Positions 31,823 to 39,806 are shown, counted from the stretch's first letter. The stretch: 64,000 bases of DNA from Nitrosopumilus zosterae (GCF_025998175.1 NZ_AP026695.1:124001-188000), one strand, 5' to 3'. Numbers and translations: made by a program. The notes: a model not told the origin generated them from the sequence alone.

Positions 31823-32293
31823 ATGACTTGTAAAGGAATTTGTGTTAGATATAAGGCTCAAAAGCCAGTTGGAACCGGAAGATATGCTTCAGGACAACGT
31901 CGATGCCAAATTTGTGAAATATTCATCAAATGGGAAGGACTTTGGTGTCCATGTTGTGGATATAGATTAAGAACAAAACCACGTAATCTTAAGTACAAAG
32001 CAAAATTACGAGCTAGAGTTGAGGCTGATTCTATTGAAGCTAAAGCAGTTGCTGACACTCAACCAGAAGAAATTGAAGTTGAAGTAAAGCCAAAAACAAA
32101 ATCTAAATCAAAAACTGTAAAAGCTAAAGCAGCAAAATCCAAAGTAGCAACAAAAACTAAAGAAAAAACTCCATGCAAATATTGTGAAAAATTATTTGTT
32201 TATGCAGATAAACACGAAAATAACTGCAAGAAGAATCCTGATGTTGAAGTTGTATCTGCTCACGAGAATGAATCAATAGCAATAAAAGCATAA
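31823..32293 (+). CDS. Thaumarchaeal zinc-ribbon protein (MTCKGIC family)
   Basis: 156 aa. The N-terminal MTCKGICVRYKA...GRYASGQRRCQICEIF...LWCPCCGYRLRTKPR has three Cys pairs and is typical of a family found in several copies in ammonia-oxidising archaea. A K/A/T-rich basic linker (residues 85-120) joins it to a C-terminal C2HC-type finger (CKYCEKLFVYADKHENNC). Likely nucleic-acid binding; role unknown. Strong TATA box with leaderless spacing suggests high expression. Confidence 0.8.
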   Translation: MTCKGICVRYKAQKPVGTGRYASGQRRCQICEIFIKWEGLWCPCCGYRLRTKPRNLKYKAKLRARVEADSIEAKAVADTQPEEIEVEVKPKTKSKSKTVKAKAAKSKVATKTKEKTPCKYCEKLFVYADKHENNCKKNPDVEVVSAHENESIAIKA

Positions 32294-32310
32294 GATTTGT
32301 TCATAGCTTA

Positions 32311-32652
32311 TTGAACTCTCCAAATGGATTTTTCCAGAAAGCGGTAAATTTGGAGAGCCGTAACTTCTTTTTACAAATTCAAAAATTTGAAAATGGCTAT
32401 TTTATTTCAATAACTGAAGGTGTTAAAAAAATAGGTTCTATTGTTGCCTCTTTAGCTACGGGACCTAGTCCTATCACTACTACTGTAATTCCCACAAGAA
32501 CAGATTCTCTTTTTTTAAAACTTGTTGCTGAACGAATTAGTACTAGGGTGAGAGGAATTGCCCTAGTCTCAGTATTTGTTCAAAAAGAATTAGAAACTGA
32601 TACTGCAAAAGCCTTAATGTCTGAAATTATGGACATGATTGAGAATGAGTGA
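32311..32652 (+). CDS. PAC4-like proteasome assembly chaperone family protein
   Basis: 113 aa from TTG 32311. Small alpha/beta protein whose core KKIGSIVASLATGPSPITTTVIPTRTDSLFLKLVAERISTR (residues 39-79) fits the Pac4/proteasome-assembly-chaperone fold. Overlaps the UbiD gene start by 8 nt. The family call is by pattern only. Confidence 0.55.
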   Translation: MNSPNGFFQKAVNLESRNFFLQIQKFENGYFISITEGVKKIGSIVASLATGPSPITTTVIPTRTDSLFLKLVAERISTRVRGIALVSVFVQKELETDTAKALMSEIMDMIENE

Positions 32653-33976
32653 TTTAAGAAATTATATTTCTCAAATTAAAAAGATCAACGATCTTAAAAT
32701 AATAAAAAGAAAAGTTTCGACAAAATTCGAAATAGCCGGCATCACTGCAAAAGTTGATGGTTCACATGCTGTATTGTTTGAAAATATTAAAGAAAGCAAT
32801 TTTCATTTAGTTGCAAATTTAGTGGGAACTAGGAAACGATTTGCTTTAGCAATGGGCGGGACTGAAAATAATATACATGCAAAAATTATTTCGGCAATTA
32901 AAAACGCTAAACATCCAAGAATTATTCCTTCAGGACAATTCTTGGAAAACAAGTCAAAAAATCTCTTTTCTATGCCTATTGTGACTCATTTTGAAAAAGA
33001 ATCTGGCCCTTTTATCACATCTTCTGTGGCTTATGCCAAAAATCCTGAAACTGGAAAACAAAATTCTTCATTTCATAGAATGATGCCAATTGATAAAACT
33101 CATTTTACAATTAGAATGGTGGAAGGACGTCATCTTCATAGATGTTTCATTGACGCAAAAGAACATGGAGAAGATCTTAAAATTGCAATCACAGTAGGTG
33201 TTCATCCAGCAATTTTGATTGCAGGTGCATATCAAGCAGAATGGGGACAAGATGAAATTGATATTGCAAATTCGCTTTTAGGCGGAAAACTTACTTTGAC
33301 GAAACTTCCTTTTTCAGGGTTGAATGTACCGTCAGGTTCAGAAATTGTAATGGAAGGAAAAATTCTTCGCGACAAAACTCATCCTGAATGGATGGTTGAA
33401 ATGCTTCAAACATATGATCATAAAAGATCTCAGCCTGTTTTTGAACTTGAAAATTTATACTTTAGAACCAATCCTATTTTCCATGATGTTCTATCTGGAT
33501 ATTCTGAACATAGATTACTGATGGGAATGCCAATTGAATCTAAGCTAAATGGTGAATTAAAAAAAGCATTTCCTCAAACACTCCAAGTTTCTATGACTAA
33601 TGGTGGATGTAATTGGCTACATGCAGTTGTACAAATTAAAAAGAAAAGTGATTCTGATCCTAAAAAAATAATTAAAAAAACATTTGCTTCACATCGTTCA
33701 TTAAAGCAAGTAACTGTAGTTGATGAAGACATTGATCCTACTAATGCAGAATCAGTAGAGTATGCTATGGCTACAAGATTTCAAGCTGATAAAGATTTAA
33801 TGATTCTTAAGAAAGTTCGTGGCTCAAGCCTTGATCCTTCAAGTAATCAAAAGAAATTACAAACTGCTAAAATGGGAATTGATGCAACCCGCCCTCTTTC
33901 TAAACGTCCAGAGGGCTTTGAATTAGCTAAAATCCCAAAAATCAATAAAATCAATCTAGAAAAATATATCAAATAA
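32645..33976 (+). CDS. UbiD-family prenylated-FMN decarboxylase
   Basis: 443 aa from ATG 32645 (ATG overlaps the upstream TGA). UbiD family stretches: HRMMPIDKTHFTIRMVEGRHLHRC, AIL(I)AGAYQAEWGQDEIDIANSLLGG, PSGSEIVMEGKI and VVDEDIDPTNAESVEYAMATRF (conserved acidic residues). In archaea with the modified mevalonate pathway a UbiD homologue decarboxylates trans-anhydromevalonate phosphate; this enzyme is a candidate, or it may act in menaquinone/aromatic metabolism. It needs a UbiX flavin prenyltransferase, which is not in the window. Confidence 0.9.
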   Translation: MSDLRNYISQIKKINDLKIIKRKVSTKFEIAGITAKVDGSHAVLFENIKESNFHLVANLVGTRKRFALAMGGTENNIHAKIISAIKNAKHPRIIPSGQFLENKSKNLFSMPIVTHFEKESGPFITSSVAYAKNPETGKQNSSFHRMMPIDKTHFTIRMVEGRHLHRCFIDAKEHGEDLKIAITVGVHPAILIAGAYQAEWGQDEIDIANSLLGGKLTLTKLPFSGLNVPSGSEIVMEGKILRDKTHPEWMVEMLQTYDHKRSQPVFELENLYFRTNPIFHDVLSGYSEHRLLMGMPIESKLNGELKKAFPQTLQVSMTNGGCNWLHAVVQIKKKSDSDPKKIIKKTFASHRSLKQVTVVDEDIDPTNAESVEYAMATRFQADKDLMILKKVRGSSLDPSSNQKKLQTAKMGIDATRPLSKRPEGFELAKIPKINKINLEKYIK

Positions 33977-34032
33977 TCATTAAACTGATTAAATTAAATT
34001 GGATGAATAAAAGATCATATTAAATCAAAGAT

Positions 34033-34521
34033 ATGTCTTCTAAAAATTCCCAACTACGTGAAAAAAGTCCCTCAGAATCACATGCAGAAGTAATAGTTAG
34101 AATGTTTCCTTCTGACGCAAACCCTGCAGGAAATGTGTTTGGTGGTGAAATTCTAAAACATATTGACATGGTTGCAGGAATTGTTGCTCAACGACATTCT
34201 CAATCAAATGCTGTTACTGTGTCTATGGATAGTGTCAATTTTCTAAAGCCGGTATTTGTAGGAAATGTTCTCAAATTAAATGCAAGAATTAACTATGTAC
34301 ATAACTCCTCAATGGAAATTGAAGTAAAAGCCGAAGCTGAGGATATTGTAACAGGAATAAGGACTCTAACTGGAACTGCTTTTGTTACATTTGTAGCTCT
34401 AGATAAAAATGGAAAACCAACACATGTTCCAAAATTAGCTCTCAAAACAGATGAGGATAGAACCAAATTTGAGGAAGGTAAACTCAGAATGGAAAAACGC
34501 CTAAAAAAGCGTCAAAAATAA
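34033..34521 (+). CDS. Acyl-CoA thioesterase (hotdog fold)
   Basis: 162 aa. Cytosolic acyl-CoA hydrolase of the YciA/BACH type: RMFPSDANPAGNVFGGEILKHIDMVAGIVAQRHS (catalytic Asn and Asp) followed by VSMDSVNFLKPVFVGNVLKLNA. It hydrolyses acyl-CoA thioesters; chain-length preference is not predictable. It lies just upstream of the first phasin-like gene, which may hint at a link to acyl-CoA or polyhydroxyalkanoate metabolism. Confidence 0.92.
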   Translation: MSSKNSQLREKSPSESHAEVIVRMFPSDANPAGNVFGGEILKHIDMVAGIVAQRHSQSNAVTVSMDSVNFLKPVFVGNVLKLNARINYVHNSSMEIEVKAEAEDIVTGIRTLTGTAFVTFVALDKNGKPTHVPKLALKTDEDRTKFEEGKLRMEKRLKKRQK

Positions 34522-34576
34522 ACTTCTCTTAATTTCTATAGATCCATTTAAGAATAACAAAAATTATCTTTAGTTA

Positions 34577-34987
34577 TTGTCCGAACAAGAAAAAAACAAT
34601 GAATGGGATTCCTTATGGCAAGAATACACAAAAGCACTTGACAACTGGAAAACTGTTTATGAACAAATTCAAAAAGCTAGTAGTGACATGCAAGAAAAAT
34701 TCAACCAAGTATGGGACAAAGCAACTATTGAATCTAGTACTGAAACCATGAAACTGTTTACCGAAAACTGGCAAAAATCAATGGCTGATGCTGGAATGAA
34801 TTCTTTCAAAGAATTTACCGAAAACTGGCAAAAAGTATTAAATGATTCAAATACTTCCACTTTCAAACAATTTACCGAAAACTGGCAAAAGGCTTTCAGT
34901 TCATCTGGATTAGAACAAATGAATGCTTATGGTGAAATGATGAAGAAATTCGCTGAAACCTGGAGTTCCATGTGGCCAAAATCTTAA
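34577..34987 (+). CDS. Phasin/PhaE-like amphipathic repeat protein
   Basis: 136 aa from TTG 34577. Fully helical, Trp-rich, no signal peptide. Three 19-residue repeats carry FTENWQK at their core. The composition and W/F spacing match phasin- or PhaE-like polyhydroxyalkanoate granule proteins and resemble the protein at 39011-39487. No PHA synthase gene is in the window, so the assignment stays tentative. Confidence 0.6.
   Translation: MSEQEKNNEWDSLWQEYTKALDNWKTVYEQIQKASSDMQEKFNQVWDKATIESSTETMKLFTENWQKSMADAGMNSFKEFTENWQKVLNDSNTSTFKQFTENWQKAFSSSGLEQMNAYGEMMKKFAETWSSMWPKS
34757..34890 (+). repeat. Three 57-bp-spaced copies of a 20-nt exact repeat
   Basis: The identical 20-mer beginning TTTACCGAAAACTGG occurs at 34757, 34814 and 34871, exactly 57 nt (19 codons) apart, within the phasin-like gene. 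Flanking parts of each unit are diverged, indicating older duplication with a conserved core. Confidence 0.9.
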
Positions 34988-35299
34988 TTCATTGAATCGA
35001 GAGAAAAATTATTCTTTTTTTGTAGTTGTATTGCTATAGAGATAATGACTGCTTTTGAAGTAACAAATTATCTGTCTTCTCTTGGTTAACCCATTTAGCA
35101 TTAATCTAAATGGTAGTTTTTGGTAAACTGATTATTTTTCATTTTATAATAGAATACTTTGGTGAACAAAATCTAAAAAAATTCATCATATTTTAAAACT
35201 TTGAAATATGCTGTCAATTTTTTAAAAATCATTAATATTATTTCTAGGTCATGTGTACTGAATTTCTAGATTAAAGTAAAATATAAAAAAGAAAACCAA
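34988..35299. other. Intergenic region with perfect 8-bp hairpin
   Basis: CCATTTAG (35091-35098), 7-nt loop, CTAAATGG (35106-35113), preceded by the palindrome GGTTAACC (35084-35091). No plausible gene on either strand; the rest is AT-rich. May contain the terminator of the upstream phasin-like gene or a small hairpin RNA. Confidence 0.35.
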
Positions 35300-35323
35300 T
35301 CACACACTAGTTTTTTTGTGTGA
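35300..35323 (-). terminator. Hairpin plus T-run at the end of the minus-strand phasin-like gene
   Basis: TCACACA/TGTGTGA arms (35300-35306 and 35317-35323) overlap the stop codon. On the minus strand they are followed by TTTTCTTTTTT (35297-35287), the arrangement of an intrinsic-type terminator. Confidence 0.5.
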
Positions 35324-35720
35324 TAGGATTAATCCAAGATTGAATTGTGTTTTTATTCAATTCAGCAAATGCGTTTATGTTATCATTGAATGTTTTGATG
35401 TTTTGAACAGTTGCATCAATTGTTGTTTTAACTAATTGATTGTTTACTGTACTTGCTTGAACAATTTGCTTGTTTGTATCAATAATTGCAGTTTTTGTAG
35501 CATCAGGAACATCTGAAATAATTCCAGTCTTTTTTGCAAATTCTTGTTGTACAGATACAGATGCATTAATCGTTTTCTCACAAGTTTTCATACATTCTTC
35601 TTGCAATTGTGTCATGGCTTGAAAATACTGTGGGATGATTTTTGAAATATTTTCAAAGTATTTTTGGACATTTTGCTTGTACATTGAATATACATTGTTT
35701 GATTGAGTTTGTGTACTCAT
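35307..35720 (-). CDS. Phasin-like protein
   Basis: 137 aa, all helical, no Cys-rich or membrane segment apart from the CMKTC pair. QNVQKYFENISKIIPQYFQAMTQLQEECMKTCEKT... and the long Q/N/T-rich helices resemble phasin (PhaP-type) granule-coat proteins. TATA-like ATATATAT (35741-35748) is 26 nt upstream of its ATG, and a four-unit 10-bp repeat lies directly upstream of that, suggesting a dedicated regulator. Surrounded by two other phasin/PhaE-like genes. Confidence 0.6.
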   Translation of the reverse strand: MSTQTQSNNVYSMYKQNVQKYFENISKIIPQYFQAMTQLQEECMKTCEKTINASVSVQQEFAKKTGIISDVPDATKTAIIDTNKQIVQASTVNNQLVKTTIDATVQNIKTFNDNINAFAELNKNTIQSWINPITQKN

Positions 35721-35750
35721 ACGATAACATTTTGATACTGATATATATAC

Positions 35751-35790
35751 TATTGGTAATTATTGGTAATTGTTGGTAACTATTGGCTAC
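35751..35790 (-). promoter_or_regulatory. Four tandem 10-bp TATTGGTAAT-type iterons
   Basis: TATTGGTAAT, TATTGGTAAT, TGTTGGTAAC, TATTGGCTAC in head-to-tail order. The period of one helical turn places all units on the same DNA face. They sit directly upstream of the TATA box of the phasin-like gene (about -31 to -70), the position for an activator or cooperative repressor. Confidence 0.6.
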
Positions 35791-35863
35791 CAAAACATAT
35801 GTAATAAAACTCGGTTAAGTATGATTTCAAAAGAATAAAACTGATCTAGTCCGAATTTTGTTG

Positions 35864-36529
35864 ATGGAGATTACTCAGAATGAATGCTTTATTGAATTAT
35901 CTAGTTTTGATGATTTAGCAAGATACGTTTGTGCCTTTCAAGAATATCCTAGAAGAGTATACTCTCAAGAATTCAAAGGTTCTAGAATTATTTCAAGTAG
36001 TTTGACTCTTGCAAATACTTTGTTGATTTTTTATGCCCCTTTACCCAAATTTGGAAGATACGTTTCATATCGAGTTAACGGAGATAAGGAAATTTGTGAT
36101 GTTGTTGAATCTACAAAAAATATCTCAAATTATGCACCAATTGTTCATATGGAATCAGAAATTTCCCCTTTACCAGCAGAATCAAAAAAAATATCTGATG
36201 TATTCCATCCAATTCAAGTACGAGATTTAGGAAGTTTAGCTAGATTAACATATAATCCTGAATTTCCAGATGAATCTAATCTTACTCTATATGCACTCCA
36301 ACACAAAGAATCTTGGGTAATAGGATACATTACTTCATTAGAAATGGATGAAGTCTATTATAATTTCAATTATGTTAAATTATATTCTGAACCTTCAAAA
36401 CATTTTATAAAATATCAAGGGAATCTAGGAAAAGAACCAGAATTTTCTAATAGTATAGAGCACGGATTTTCATATTTGCCTATTATTAAAATCAAGAAAA
36501 ATCCACATATTTTTGGCTTTTCAACTTAA
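35864..36529 (+). CDS. Hypothetical protein
   Basis: 221 aa from ATG 35864. Mixed alpha/beta, no signal peptide, no recognised motif. The N-terminal half is MEITQNECFIELSSFDDLARYVCAFQEYPRR-like, and the second half has many Tyr/Phe residues. It is convergent with 36530-37213, the two stops touching. Unknown function; part of an accessory-looking island (35.8-39.5 kb). Confidence 0.65.
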   Translation: MEITQNECFIELSSFDDLARYVCAFQEYPRRVYSQEFKGSRIISSSLTLANTLLIFYAPLPKFGRYVSYRVNGDKEICDVVESTKNISNYAPIVHMESEISPLPAESKKISDVFHPIQVRDLGSLARLTYNPEFPDESNLTLYALQHKESWVIGYITSLEMDEVYYNFNYVKLYSEPSKHFIKYQGNLGKEPEFSNSIEHGFSYLPIIKIKKNPHIFGFST

Positions 36530-37213
36530 CTATTTCCATGTTGTTAATTCTTTAATTTTTTTCCTTGATTCTTCAACTAATCGTCTCATTACAGGAATGT
36601 ATATTTCAGCAGCGTATGCAATTTCAATATCTTTATGATTTTCAATATCTAAAAATGTTGATACATTAATTTGATTTTTACCTACTTTAGGTTCATTCTT
36701 TTCATTTCTTTTATGATTAATAATTTCTAAAAATACTGGTAATTGTCTTTTTACTTCTATATCTAATTCTTCTTTAGAACGTAATTTTTCATTACTTAAA
36801 TTAACTTTGATTTGTTGATTAATATCATCTTCGTAGCGGTCAGATGCTCTAATCATTATCTTGATCTTAGGAATTCTTTCTGATTTAATCTTACATTGAC
36901 ATATTTTTTTTATAAAATTTGGATATGGGTTTCCATGTTCATATTCATATTTCTGTAAAAACCACTGGAAAAATTTGATTGCATTTTGATCGTTTTTCTT
37001 TCTTGCTTTTTCATGAAATTTCTCTAGGGAAATTTTTTCTGAAATGAATAATCCAAAATCTCTATTTGCTTCTTCAAAAATACCATCATAAGTATTACTT
37101 ACCGAATTAATGAATCCATTAAAAAAATGATTTACATAAAATGGATCTGGGTCATACTGTTTAATCTGTTTAACACAAACTTCACAATCTCTTATCTGTT
37201 CTTCAATATTCAT
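36530..37213 (-). CDS. Hypothetical protein
   Basis: 227 aa, largely helical and charged, cysteine pairs at CEVC (residues 9-12) and CQC (about 106-108). No recognised domain. Its ATG overlaps the stop of the upstream gene at 37210 (ATGA), so the two are translated as a unit. Possibly a lineage-specific operon. Confidence 0.65.
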   Translation of the reverse strand: MNIEEQIRDCEVCVKQIKQYDPDPFYVNHFFNGFINSVSNTYDGIFEEANRDFGLFISEKISLEKFHEKARKKNDQNAIKFFQWFLQKYEYEHGNPYPNFIKKICQCKIKSERIPKIKIMIRASDRYEDDINQQIKVNLSNEKLRSKEELDIEVKRQLPVFLEIINHKRNEKNEPKVGKNQINVSTFLDIENHKDIEIAYAAEIYIPVMRRLVEESRKKIKELTTWK

Positions 37214-37593
37214 TGATCTTTGCCAGATTCTAGGTTTACATATTTTGATTGCTTCTTTAAACTTGCTGCTAATTCTTTAAAAATTTCATTGACACTTACA
37301 TCTACTAGATTTATGGTTGCATTTTCTTTCACAATTTGTTTTTCAAATTTTTCTTTAATTGCAAAAGATACTGATGACCAATGAAGAATTCCTCTTAATT
37401 GTTCTTCAGCAGTGACATTTGTTGTAGGGAAATTCGCTGGAGAAAAAACAATTCCGTTTGTCCATTGCATTGTCGGAATTCCTCCACCAGATGATCTTGT
37501 ACTAAACGCTATTTGCTTTACCCAATCATCAAATTTGTATTCAATCACCTCATGAATTATCAATTTTTTCCATGGTTCTATTGATATTTCCAT
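37210..37593 (-). CDS. Hypothetical protein
   Basis: 127 aa. N-terminal IEPWKKLIIHEVIEYKFDDWVKQIAFST, a Gly-rich turn (RSSGGGIPTMQW) and a helical C-terminal half. Not recognised. First gene of a two-gene minus-strand operon; TATA-like GATTATAATTGG (minus strand, 37627-37616) is 26-29 nt before the ATG. Divergent from the repeat protein at 37713. Confidence 0.65.
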   Translation of the reverse strand: MEISIEPWKKLIIHEVIEYKFDDWVKQIAFSTRSSGGGIPTMQWTNGIVFSPANFPTTNVTAEEQLRGILHWSSVSFAIKEKFEKQIVKENATINLVDVSVNEIFKELAASLKKQSKYVNLESGKDQ

Positions 37594-37712
37594 CTAATAA
37601 TGGAGGAGTCCTAAACCAATTATAATCTTATTTTTATCATATACATATAGTTCCTCCAAATTTTATTGATTAAAATTGCTTATTTACTAGAAATCAATCA
37701 TTATTTTTTATA

Positions 37713-38981
37713 ATGGATAAATGGGCTGACTATTTAATTTCTAAAGTCAGTTATGACTCAGATCATTTGATCTCTGTTGCAATCCGTCATCAAGAAACTG
37801 AACAAGGAATTACAGAAGGTAAGTCCATAGATCGTTTGACTATTGCTTCTGATATTAAGAATGGTTTACTCTACATTACAATTTACAATGGGAAAAATTC
37901 CTGGAAAAAAGGACATAAAATTAAAACATTCTCAATTAGCGGTACTCCGTATCTACGAATTGACGGAAATAAAGTAAAATTAGATTATCTTGGAGATATA
38001 CAAGAATTATTGATTCCTAAATCTGATTTTTCCGAACAATTAGAATCACATCAAGAACCAATCACAGAACCAGAAGAAGATGAAGCAACACCGGAACAAT
38101 TAGCTAGATTAGAACAATTAGAAACACAAATTGAACAATTAGAATCACATCAAGAACCAATCACAGAACCAGAAACTCTTCCCAGTCCTAGAGGTTCATT
38201 ACCGAAAGATTCCACAGAAGAGCTTCCACAAGAATTAGATCTTGCACCAGAACCAATCACAGAACCAGAAACTCTTCCCAGTCCTAGAGGTTCATTACCG
38301 AAAGATTCCACAGAAGAGCTTCCACAAGAATTAGATCTTGCACCAGAACCAATCACAGAACCAGAAACTCTTCCCAGTCCTAGAGGTTCATTACCGAAAG
38401 ATTCCACAGAAGAGCTTCCCCAAGAATTAGATCTTGCACCAGAACCAATCACAGAACCAGAAGAAGATGAAGCAACACCAGAACAATTAGCTAGATTAGA
38501 ACAATTAGAAACACAAATTGAACAATTAGAATCACATCAAGAACCAATCACAGAACCAGAAGAAGATGAAGTAACACCAGAACAATTAACTCAATTAAAT
38601 GATCTCCAACAACAAATTGATGAATTAGAAAATATATTGTCATCTAATCTAAATTTATCTTTAGATAAATCATCTAAACAAATTCCTAAAATTAGGGAAT
38701 CCGAAAAACCTGAAGACACAAATATTGAACAAAAAATAATTCATACTTTACAAAAACAAAATCAAAAACTTGATAATATTGAGAAAAAACTTCATAACTC
38801 AACAATTGAAAAAACTCTTGAATCTAATTCACTTGATGCTTATTGTGTAAAATGTAAAACAAAAAGAAATATTGAAAATCCTGAAGAAACTGTAATGAAA
38901 AATGGTAGACCAGCAGTACGTGGAGTATGTACTGTTTGTAAATGTAAAGTTTTCAGAATCATAAAAATGAAAAAAAATTAA
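37713..38981 (+). CDS. DUF3892 / repeat / DUF5679 mosaic protein
   Basis: 422 aa. N-terminal DUF3892-like domain (residues 1-100; WADYLISKVSYDSDHLISVAIR), then an acidic Pro/Glu/Gln-rich repeat region (about 110-310), a coiled-coil segment (310-370), and a C-terminal DUF5679-like zinc ribbon (AYCVKCKTKRNIENPEETVMKNGRPAVRGVCTVCKCKVF). The repeat region contains three tandem 96-bp units flanked by two copies of a 99-bp unit. Function unknown; likely a flexible tether with a zinc-ribbon end. TATA-like CTTATTTAC is centred near 37683. Repeat number is likely to vary between strains. Confidence 0.75.
   Translation: MDKWADYLISKVSYDSDHLISVAIRHQETEQGITEGKSIDRLTIASDIKNGLLYITIYNGKNSWKKGHKIKTFSISGTPYLRIDGNKVKLDYLGDIQELLIPKSDFSEQLESHQEPITEPEEDEATPEQLARLEQLETQIEQLESHQEPITEPETLPSPRGSLPKDSTEELPQELDLAPEPITEPETLPSPRGSLPKDSTEELPQELDLAPEPITEPETLPSPRGSLPKDSTEELPQELDLAPEPITEPEEDEATPEQLARLEQLETQIEQLESHQEPITEPEEDEVTPEQLTQLNDLQQQIDELENILSSNLNLSLDKSSKQIPKIRESEKPEDTNIEQKIIHTLQKQNQKLDNIEKKLHNSTIEKTLESNSLDAYCVKCKTKRNIENPEETVMKNGRPAVRGVCTVCKCKVFRIIKMKKN
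38055..38153 (+). repeat. 99-bp repeat, copy A
   Basis: Encodes EPITEPEEDEATPEQLARLEQ... and matches 38442-38540 with about one base change. It flanks the 96-bp array on the left. Confidence 0.85.
38154..38441 (+). repeat. Three tandem 96-bp units
   Basis: Units 38154-38249, 38250-38345 and 38346-38441, encoding 32 residues each (EPITEPETLPSPRG...LDLAP). The units are identical except for one base in the third. In-frame, so copy number can change without frameshift. It begins with the same GAACCAATCACAGAACCAGAA word as the 99-bp unit, suggesting a shared origin. Confidence 0.92.
38442..38540 (+). repeat. 99-bp repeat, copy B
   Basis: Second copy of 38055-38153, to the right of the 96-bp array, followed by a diverged partial third copy from 38541. 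Confidence 0.85.
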
Positions 38982-39010
38982 ATTATTTCTAAATTCTAAA
39001 CTTGTTTAAA

Positions 39011-39487
39011 TTATACTTGACCTGATTGCCATGCCTGATTGAATTTTTTAATGGCTTCCTGATATGCTGCAATTGAATCATCTCCAGATGTTGAAAGAAA
39101 TTTCTCCCACTGTTCATTAAATTTCTTTATCGATTCAATATTTGTCTCCTTGAAAATGCTTTCAATCATCTTTGTTTGTTGTTTGATGTATTGTGGTCCA
39201 ATTTCTTCCCAAGTATTTTCCCAACTTGAACTTACTTTTTTTAACAATTCTGCATCGGATTCTAATGCTTTTTGACATGCATCATGATAAGTCATTAGAG
39301 TTTCATTGGTGGCTTTTTGCCATTGAGCAAGAGATTCTTTCCATCCATTTAATGCAGCATTGTATTCTTTCCATGCTTTTTCAAATTCTGGTTTTTTTGA
39401 TGATGCTGATTTTACTTGTTTTTTTGCCTTGGAATCTACCTTTTTTACTGGCTTTTTTTTAGCAGTTGCTTTTTTCTTTACAGCCAT
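39011..39487 (-). CDS. Phasin/PhaE-like protein with lysine-rich N-terminus
   Basis: 158 aa. The first 34 residues are Lys/Ala/Ser-rich (MAVKKKATAKKKPVKK), like the tail of the protein at 23532. The rest is helical and Trp-rich with the W-x3-Y-x3-L-x2-W pattern (FEKAWKEYNAALNGWKESLAQWQKA) seen in the 34577 protein. A DNA- or polymer-granule-binding role is possible, as for phasins that also bind DNA. Inference only. Confidence 0.6.
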   Translation of the reverse strand: MAVKKKATAKKKPVKKVDSKAKKQVKSASSKKPEFEKAWKEYNAALNGWKESLAQWQKATNETLMTYHDACQKALESDAELLKKVSSSWENTWEEIGPQYIKQQTKMIESIFKETNIESIKKFNEQWEKFLSTSGDDSIAAYQEAIKKFNQAWQSGQV

Positions 39488-39560
39488 ATCCTGTTTAAAA
39501 AATAGTAGATGTTAAATCTTTCAATAATTTTAGGATTAGAAAAAAATCATTCAATCTTCG

Positions 39561-39716
39561 TTAAAATTTTGATGCTTTGGTAAATTTTGGAGCATGCTTT
39601 TTATCTTTATTTTTAAATAATTCGTAGTGCTCTCTACAAAGATTTCTAGTTTCTCGAAAACTTATACTGATTGTCTCTAATGCTTTTTGTTTGCACTCTG
39701 AGATACTACATTTCAA
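39561..39716 (-). CDS. Small zinc-finger-like protein
   Basis: 51 aa from TTG 39716. The sequence starts LKCSISECKQKALETIS and contains a second pair NLCREHYELF, giving Cys3-x4-Cys8 ... Cys27-x2-His30, a treble-clef-like metal site. The tail is basic. A clear ribosome-binding site AGGAGGT (39733-39727) lies 10 nt before the TTG, rare in this window. The reading frame and Cys/His pattern strongly suggest a real gene. Confidence 0.6.
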   Translation of the reverse strand: MKCSISECKQKALETISISFRETRNLCREHYELFKNKDKKHAPKFTKASKF

Positions 39717-39806
39717 TACGAAAAATACCTCCTGATCAGTAATAAAACTTTGAAATTATGTCATTACCACTGCTAACTTTTTATCATTGCGTAATATCGA
39801 AAAAAT

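Noticed and set aside
35751-35790. Replication-origin iterons
   Set aside because: Only four 10-bp units, placed directly at a gene's TATA box, with no Orc1/Cdc6 gene nearby; a transcriptional site is more likely.
38150-38452. 100-codon minus-strand frame with three identical repeats
   Set aside because: It is the antisense of the 96-bp repeat array. The plus-strand gene is supported by flanking domains and a promoter.
38055-38540. CRISPR-like array from direct repeats
   Set aside because: Units are contiguous, in frame and without unique spacers.
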